Positions 5,201-7,845 of a stretch of DNA of 7,845 nt are shown piece by piece. Source of the stretch: Candidatus Mediterraneibacter stercorigallinarum (GTDB lineage: Bacteria; Bacillota; Clostridia; Lachnospirales; Lachnospiraceae); NCBI GenBank assembly GCA_019116185.1, contig DXCD01000236.1, positions 1 through 7,845 of the forward strand. Reading direction: 5' to 3'. Under the pieces are notes generated by a model. It saw only the letters and a program-made list of their open reading frames with translations, did no database searches and was not told the DNA's origin. A program made the position numbers and the translations under genes. Each line of letters opens with the position of its first letter. Position 1 is the stretch's first letter.

Positions 5201-7845
5201 GTTGTATAATCCGCGCTTGTGGTATCGCTGGCCACCTTTTCCCACAGATAAGTTCTGTCTTCACTCTTATTCAGAGACGCCCACAGTTCTTCACCTTCAT
5301 CGGAAATCGTCTGGACATATGCCTTAACATCCTCATCTTCCATGTCCAGCGAATCTCCGCCTGTCACACGGGTCTGCCAGCGGTCCATCATGGTGTCATA
5401 CTCTGTATTGTAAGACGGAGCCGCAACATTGATCTGGACGGAGCCCTTCACATCCGCATCGTCTTTGCTCTGCACTGTGATCACGGCGCTTCCTTCTGAT
5501 ACAGCTTTTACAAGCCCGTCTTCATTGACAGCCGCCACATCCGGATCAGAACTGCTCCACTCCACCTCTACGTCAGGATTCACCGCATTTGAAGGATATA
5601 CAGAATACTCAAGGAATCTGCTTTCCCTTGAGGTGATATCTTTCGATTCCTCATCAAATACGAATTTAGAAACCGTGATCTCTCCGTCCACTGCCTGAAT
5701 CTCCATGGATGCTTTCACATCCGGATCCGCCTGGTCTGCCACAGTGATCACCGCGGCGCCTTCCTTAAGAGCTTCCAGCGTGCCTTCATCATCCACTGAA
5801 ATAACGTCCGGCGCGCTGCTTGTATAGGTCAGCGGATTATTCCCTGCCAGCTCCGGAAGGACTTTCACATCCAGCTGATAGGTATCGCCCACAGAAATCG
5901 CGTCTGTAGGATTCGTGATCTCAATGCTCTCTGCCGCGAAGCTGTGATAGACTTCCAGCTCAATGATACTGGATCCATAATACCGTCCGTTCGTCGCGTG
6001 CAGCCACATTTTATTCTGCTGGTATCTGACATATCTTGCATTCTGCATGGGGAAAGTGATCTGCTCTGTAATCGTCGGGCCTCCCTCTTCCCCGTCCGTC
6101 TCTTCATATACGGTTGTCCACTTCTCGCCGTCTTCAGAGATCTGGACTTCCCACTCAGGAGACGCGGCATGGAAGTAGATCAGGATCTGAGAGATCTCTT
6201 TCACCTCTCCCAGGTCAACCTGCAGCCACTGCTCGTCTGTCTTTGCCGCAGACCATCTTGTATCCTGACTGCCATCAACTGCCATCTCTCCGACAAACTG
6301 CGGATATACCCAGCTGCCATCTGAGTTTTTGTCACCCTCTACTCCGGAATAAGTAACGTTCTTCCCGGCTGCAAGGTTGAATTCCTCCAGATTGTCAATC
6401 GCAGCGAGCACTTCCCTTGCGGCATCATCTACCGCGGTCTGGCCTGTCGGGTTCTCCATCATAGCCCTGCCCGCTTCAACCGCGTTCCGGAGCGCCTCAT
6501 AGCTCTCTGCCGTATAGTCATCTCCGTTTATGCTGTCCGCTTCCTCAAGAACGGCTCTCAGCCACTCAGTGGATACCTGAGGCTCGTCCAGGAACTTCAG
6601 CTCCGCCATAAAGAGATTGTGGTCTGACAGTTCCGTCTCATCCATCTCCACAGACTCAATGCTTAAGTTGCGTGTCACGAAAATATTGTCAATGGTATTG
6701 ACCTTCATCGTCTCGTCAACGCCGTTATATGTCTCATACCATACTCCCTGATAGCCGTTCGCCATATCAAGGGATTCAAGCATTGTGTTGAATTCGCTCT
6801 GATACTGATCCGCGTTAAAATCACCCACAACGATCTTATATTCCACGTCATCATTCTCAAGAGCTTCCTTCAGCTGCGCGAACTGCTTCACGCGGACTTC
6901 CGGATTCTCATAGCTGAAATGCGTGTTATAGAATGCCACCTCTCTGCCTTCCTTCTCAAATACGGAACGCTGGAACACTCGATTCTCACTGCCTTCGCCT
7001 GCGCCGGTCGTATCCAGATTTTCATAACTGTTTTCTGTAAATTCGTATTTGGATACAGTACCTATGCCGTACTCTCCTCCGCCGTAATCAATAGCTTTCG
7101 AGAAGCATCCCGCAGGATATGTATCTCCCTGGAAAGCCTTAAGCATGTCGTAGGCATTTCTGGATGTGAACATATCCACTTCCTGAAGACCCACAACTTC
7201 CAGATTGTACTTCTCTGTCAGCGCGCGGAGCTCATCCATATCCGGCTTCTTGTTCGCCGCGATGTTGAATGTTCCTACGCGAAGTGTATCCGGCGTAATT
7301 TCATAATCCTTATGCTCTGTAACCGTGATTTCAGAGATACTGCTTCCGTAATACTGTCCGTTTCCGGAATGCAGCCACATACTGTGCTGCTGGTACTGTA
7401 TGTACCTTGCAGAGGCTCCGCTCACATCGAAGCTCTTTGTCACAGTATCTCCCTGGCTTCCGTCCGTCACTTTTGCCACAGACGTATAGTCTGTGCCGTC
7501 CTCGGACACAAGCATCTCATACTCCGGTGACTCGGCATGAAAATCAATGGTTATCGTGCTGAGCTCATATACAGCTCCCAAGTCTACGATCAGCCACTGT
7601 TCATCCTGCTTTGCCGCCGACCATCTTGTAGAAGAATCGCCGTCAACTGCCATTTCTCCTACAAACTGCGGGTACGTCCACTCTCCGGACGAATTCTTGT
7701 CACCCTCAACGCCGGAATAGGTCACTGCCTTTCCCTGCGCCAAGTTGCTTGAACTTCCCGCACTGCTGCCAGCCGCCAGTACTGCCGGCTGGATCTGAGT
7801 CACACACATAACCAGAGCCAGAAGCAGCGCTGATACGCTTTTCCA
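2233..7845 (-). CDS. Sortase-anchored surface protein combining an EEP-family hydrolase and a PL8 polysaccharide lyase (5' end outside window)
   Basis: At least 1,870 residues. Residue numbers used here count from the Met at 7809, but that Met is not the start: the frame stays open to the window edge and the 12 codons upstream encode a hydrophobic signal-peptide core. Domains: F5/8 type C (22-166), EEP (175-407), FIVAR (411-476), second F5/8 type C (478-622), Big_2 (625-706 and 710-796), PL8 catalytic unit (about 801-1520), three FIVAR (1567-1772), Gly/Asn/Asp spacer, VQTGD sorting signal (1823-1827), membrane helix, basic tail. PL8 enzymes cleave hyaluronan, chondroitin or xanthan by beta-elimination; the expected catalytic Asn, His, Tyr and Arg are present (975, 1025, 1034, 1088/1092). 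The EEP domain keeps its metal and catalytic residues. The chain is exported and probably linked to peptidoglycan, with the binding modules holding substrate. No frameshift or internal stop is seen. Hyaluronate lyase is the best guess for the PL8 part; chondroitin or another uronic polymer is possible. Confidence 0.93.
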   Translation of the reverse strand, partial: WKSVSALLLALVMCVTQIQPAVLAAGSSAGSSSNLAQGKAVTYSGVEGDKNSSGEWTYPQFVGEMAVDGDSSTRWSAAKQDEQWLIVDLGAVYELSTITIDFHAESPEYEMLVSEDGTDYTSVAKVTDGSQGDTVTKSFDVSGASARYIQYQQHSMWLHSGNGQYYGSSISEITVTEHKDYEITPDTLRVGTFNIAANKKPDMDELRALTEKYNLEVVGLQEVDMFTSRNAYDMLKAFQGDTYPAGCFSKAIDYGGGEYGIGTVSKYEFTENSYENLDTTGAGEGSENRVFQRSVFEKEGREVAFYNTHFSYENPEVRVKQFAQLKEALENDDVEYKIVVGDFNADQYQSEFNTMLESLDMANGYQGVWYETYNGVDETMKVNTIDNIFVTRNLSIESVEMDETELSDHNLFMAELKFLDEPQVSTEWLRAVLEEADSINGDDYTAESYEALRNAVEAGRAMMENPTGQTAVDDAAREVLAAIDNLEEFNLAAGKNVTYSGVEGDKNSDGSWVYPQFVGEMAVDGSQDTRWSAAKTDEQWLQVDLGEVKEISQILIYFHAASPEWEVQISEDGEKWTTVYEETDGEEGGPTITEQITFPMQNARYVRYQQNKMWLHATNGRYYGSSIIELEVYHSFAAESIEITNPTDAISVGDTYQLDVKVLPELAGNNPLTYTSSAPDVISVDDEGTLEALKEGAAVITVADQADPDVKASMEIQAVDGEITVSKFVFDEESKDITSRESRFLEYSVYPSNAVNPDVEVEWSSSDPDVAAVNEDGLVKAVSEGSAVITVQSKDDADVKGSVQINVAAPSYNTEYDTMMDRWQTRVTGGDSLDMEDEDVKAYVQTISDEGEELWASLNKSEDRTYLWEKVASDTTSADYTTQFTKIKSLALAFGVQGSALYENKELLNDIVDAIQFMVTDKQYNGSYWTGNWWDWQIGCTQPLVDTLMVISDYVDYSEIETAVKSIEGYAKRPSIQWPSYTATGANRTDIGLSVLGSAILAKNDERMNLVKTEVPDVMKLVTSGDGLYADGSVVQHTKHAYSGSYGNELLKGVGRIQSIIAGTSFDITDERINNVYETVINGYIPLMHKGQMMSMVNGRSISRAPGTNPFTTEFAAGSETISNIMLLAAGAPEEYSSAFKSAVKYWLEESSGEYDFYANARDFDALLGAKEIMNDSSVTAEKYEGMKVYGSMDRVVQVNEDYTAGLSMYSSRIYNYEFGNTENKKGWHTGDGVLYIYNNDLKQYGEGYWPTVDPYRLPGTTVDTKELADGSGYNKTSPQSWVGGATDGTNGAAGMFYNTTNLGQGMDLKAQKSWFFLDGKIVALGAGINGTTDATIETTVENRMMTSDENEISYNGEAWDKDNEELRAEAGDYVHFIGTGEGNDIGYVYLEDADIYLAQETRSGKYSDINEYFVSDTEYKNTFFKMGINHGDSVEDGTYEYVLLPGSTEEETAEFARNNTIEVVRNDADVQAVKDTESGVFAMNVWPVDGASVNGITVNASASVYTQTADGVMTIAISEPKQQDVQLQLTLEDGYVEVISADEGVTVNEDGSFSIDTTDSAGASYIIKVKTSADSVSKKTLEFFLNKAKGYVEDGTVGGLVESIQKMFEDAIAKGEAVMADEDATREEVLDAAADLMFAIHALEMKAADKTDLEMALELAEMIDLTKYVEAGQPEFLAAKEAAEAVMANGDAMQAETDEAWNDLVEAMNALRLKADKSVLEDLINQTEDLDLTGYTEESVSVFRAALAAANDILADETLSVDDQTKVNEAVSALQAAVDGLEKPQGGQDGDTENPDSGQNGNDGQAAGGNTGDGTGAGDNNGSGSGNGKAPAAVQTGDSAIMLYVFLAAGAASLAVLGAALYARKKVLN
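2236..2343 (-). other. Sortase sorting signal VQTGD, membrane helix and basic tail
   Basis: Residues 1823-1858. VQTGD (2329-2343) is followed by a hydrophobic segment of about 22 residues (MLYVFLAAGA, then ASLAVLGAAL) and the tail ARKKVLN. It follows a flexible Gly/Asn/Asp/Ser-rich linker (about 1773-1820). The layout is that of an LPXTG-type anchor, but the motif lacks the leading Leu-Pro, a variant I associate with Lachnospiraceae surface proteins. Confidence 0.85.
2494..3111 (-). repeat. Three tandem FIVAR repeats
   Basis: Residues 1567-1637, 1638-1704 and 1705-1772, each about 70 residues, helical and ending in patterns like LMFAIHALEMKA, LVEAMNALRLKA and AVSALQAAVDGL. A fourth FIVAR lies earlier (residues 411-476, ending VLAAIDNLEE). 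FIVAR modules are found in Gram-positive surface glycosidases and adhesins, where they extend the protein from the wall or bind glycans. Their position next to the anchor fits a stalk role. Confidence 0.8.
3250..5409 (-). other. Polysaccharide lyase family 8 catalytic unit (hyaluronate/chondroitin lyase type)
   Basis: Residues about 801-1520, with the alpha/alpha toroid (about 801-1135) followed by the beta-sandwich domains. Signature motifs are NWWDWQIG (920-927), TGANRTD with Asn975, QHTKHAYSGSYG with His1025 and Tyr1034, and GRSISR with Arg1088 and Arg1092. In Streptococcus pneumoniae hyaluronate lyase the catalytic set is Asn349, His399, Tyr408, Arg462 and Arg466, and the spacing 50/9/54/4 is identical here. 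Trp921 and Trp922 would form the aromatic patch, with Tyr969 near the third position. The enzyme should cleave a uronic-acid polymer by beta-elimination. Confidence 0.9.
5422..5937 (-). other. Two Big_2 (bacterial Ig-like group 2) domains
   Basis: Residues 625-706 and 710-796. Each shows the Big_2 pattern: a start like IEITNPTDAISVGDTYQLDV, a middle with SSxPDVISVDDEGTLEAL or SSDPDVAAVNEDGLVKAV, and the closing EGxAVITV. They are likely rigid spacers between the F5/8 domain and the lyase. The second copy has a less typical start. Confidence 0.85.
5944..6378 (-). repeat. F5/8 type C domain, copy 2
   Basis: Residues 478-622, opening NLAAGKNVTYSG and carrying AVDGSQDTRWSA, QWLQVDLG and ARYVRYQQ. 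It follows the first FIVAR domain (residues 411-476) and precedes the Big_2 pair and the lyase. Both copies share YGSSI near the end and the MWLH motif, which supports a tandem-type origin from one ancestral domain. Confidence 0.88.
6589..7287 (-). other. Endonuclease/exonuclease/phosphatase (EEP, DNase I-like) domain within the lyase protein
   Basis: Residues 175-407. Family signatures appear in the right order: LRVGTFNIA (Asn182), VVGLQEVD (metal-binding Glu210), YNTHFSY (catalytic His297), VVGDFNAD (Asp330 and Asn332), TIDNIFV (Asp374) and LSDHNLF (Asp396, His397). These match the metal and catalytic residues shared by DNase I, exonuclease III, neutral sphingomyelinases and inositol phosphatases, so the domain is probably an active Mg2+-dependent phosphodiesterase or phosphatase. 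The sequence does not say whether the substrate is DNA, a phospholipid or another phosphoester. Being exported, it acts outside the cell. Confidence 0.88.
7312..7746 (-). repeat. F5/8 type C (discoidin, CBM32-like) domain, copy 1
   Basis: Residues 22-166. It opens NLAQGKAVTYSG and holds the motif AVDGDSSTRWSA, the loop usual in F5/8 type C domains, then QWLIVDLG and ARYIQYQQ. This family makes a beta-sandwich that binds carbohydrate and anchors enzymes to glycans. It is a near duplicate of copy 2 (residues 478-622): over the first 57 residues I count 47 identities. Here it precedes the EEP domain. Confidence 0.88.
7774..7845 (-). other. Signal peptide, partial (N-terminus off the window edge)
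   Basis: Reading the minus strand from the window edge gives WKSVSALLLALV, followed by MCVTQIQPAVLA and AGSSAGSS. The Leu/Ala/Val-rich core, then a VLA cleavage motif and a Ser/Gly-rich mature start, are typical of a Sec signal peptide. The Met at 7809 sits inside the hydrophobic core, so calling it the start would remove the n-region and half of the core. The true start, its RBS and promoter are outside the window. Confidence 0.85.

Noticed and set aside
1..7845. Insertion sequences, transposase remnants, tRNA genes or CRISPR repeats that would mark a mobile island between rplL and rpoB.
   Set aside because: I saw no transposase motifs, terminal inverted repeats, tRNA or regularly spaced repeats in the window; repeats present are protein-domain repeats in the surface protein.

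Overview
The window looks like a chromosomal segment of a gut-type Lachnospiraceae (Clostridia). The RpoB sequence is of the Firmicutes type, the base composition is mixed at roughly half G+C by eye, and the large gene encodes a Gram-positive, sortase-anchored surface protein with FIVAR and Big_2 modules. Family placement is an inference from sequence style, not from a database search.

Layout: both protein genes lie on the minus strand, so the window reads right to left. From the right edge to 2233 is one very long gene for a secreted, cell-wall-anchored multi-enzyme protein. Its 5' end is cut off by the window edge just inside the signal peptide. Domain order is signal peptide, F5/8 type C (discoidin/CBM32-like), endonuclease/exonuclease/phosphatase (EEP) domain, one FIVAR, a second near-duplicate F5/8 type C, two Big_2 Ig-like domains, a complete polysaccharide lyase family 8 (PL8) catalytic unit, three FIVAR repeats, a Gly/Asn/Asp-rich spacer, and a VQTGD sorting signal with membrane anchor and basic tail. 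From 1862 to the left edge are the first 620 codons of rpoB (RNA polymerase beta subunit), cut off at its 3' end.

The 370-bp gap between them (1863-2232) is dense with signals. It holds a strong bidirectional rho-independent terminator that ends the lyase transcript, and two back-to-back sigma-A-type promoters with perfect TTGACA -35 boxes and extended -10 elements. One promoter fires leftward into rpoB. The other fires rightward into a stretch of about 130 nt that folds into three directly adjacent hairpins, the last being the terminator. This is a good candidate for an unannotated small RNA divergent from rpoB. No ribosomal protein gene (rplL/rplJ) lies directly upstream of rpoB within the window, so rpoB appears to have its own promoter here.

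Working together: the surface protein should bind and depolymerise an anionic polysaccharide (hyaluronan or chondroitin-type; substrate unproven) at the cell wall. The same chain carries an apparently intact metal-dependent phosphohydrolase/nuclease domain. rpoB is housekeeping and functionally unrelated; it is a neighbour, not an operon partner.
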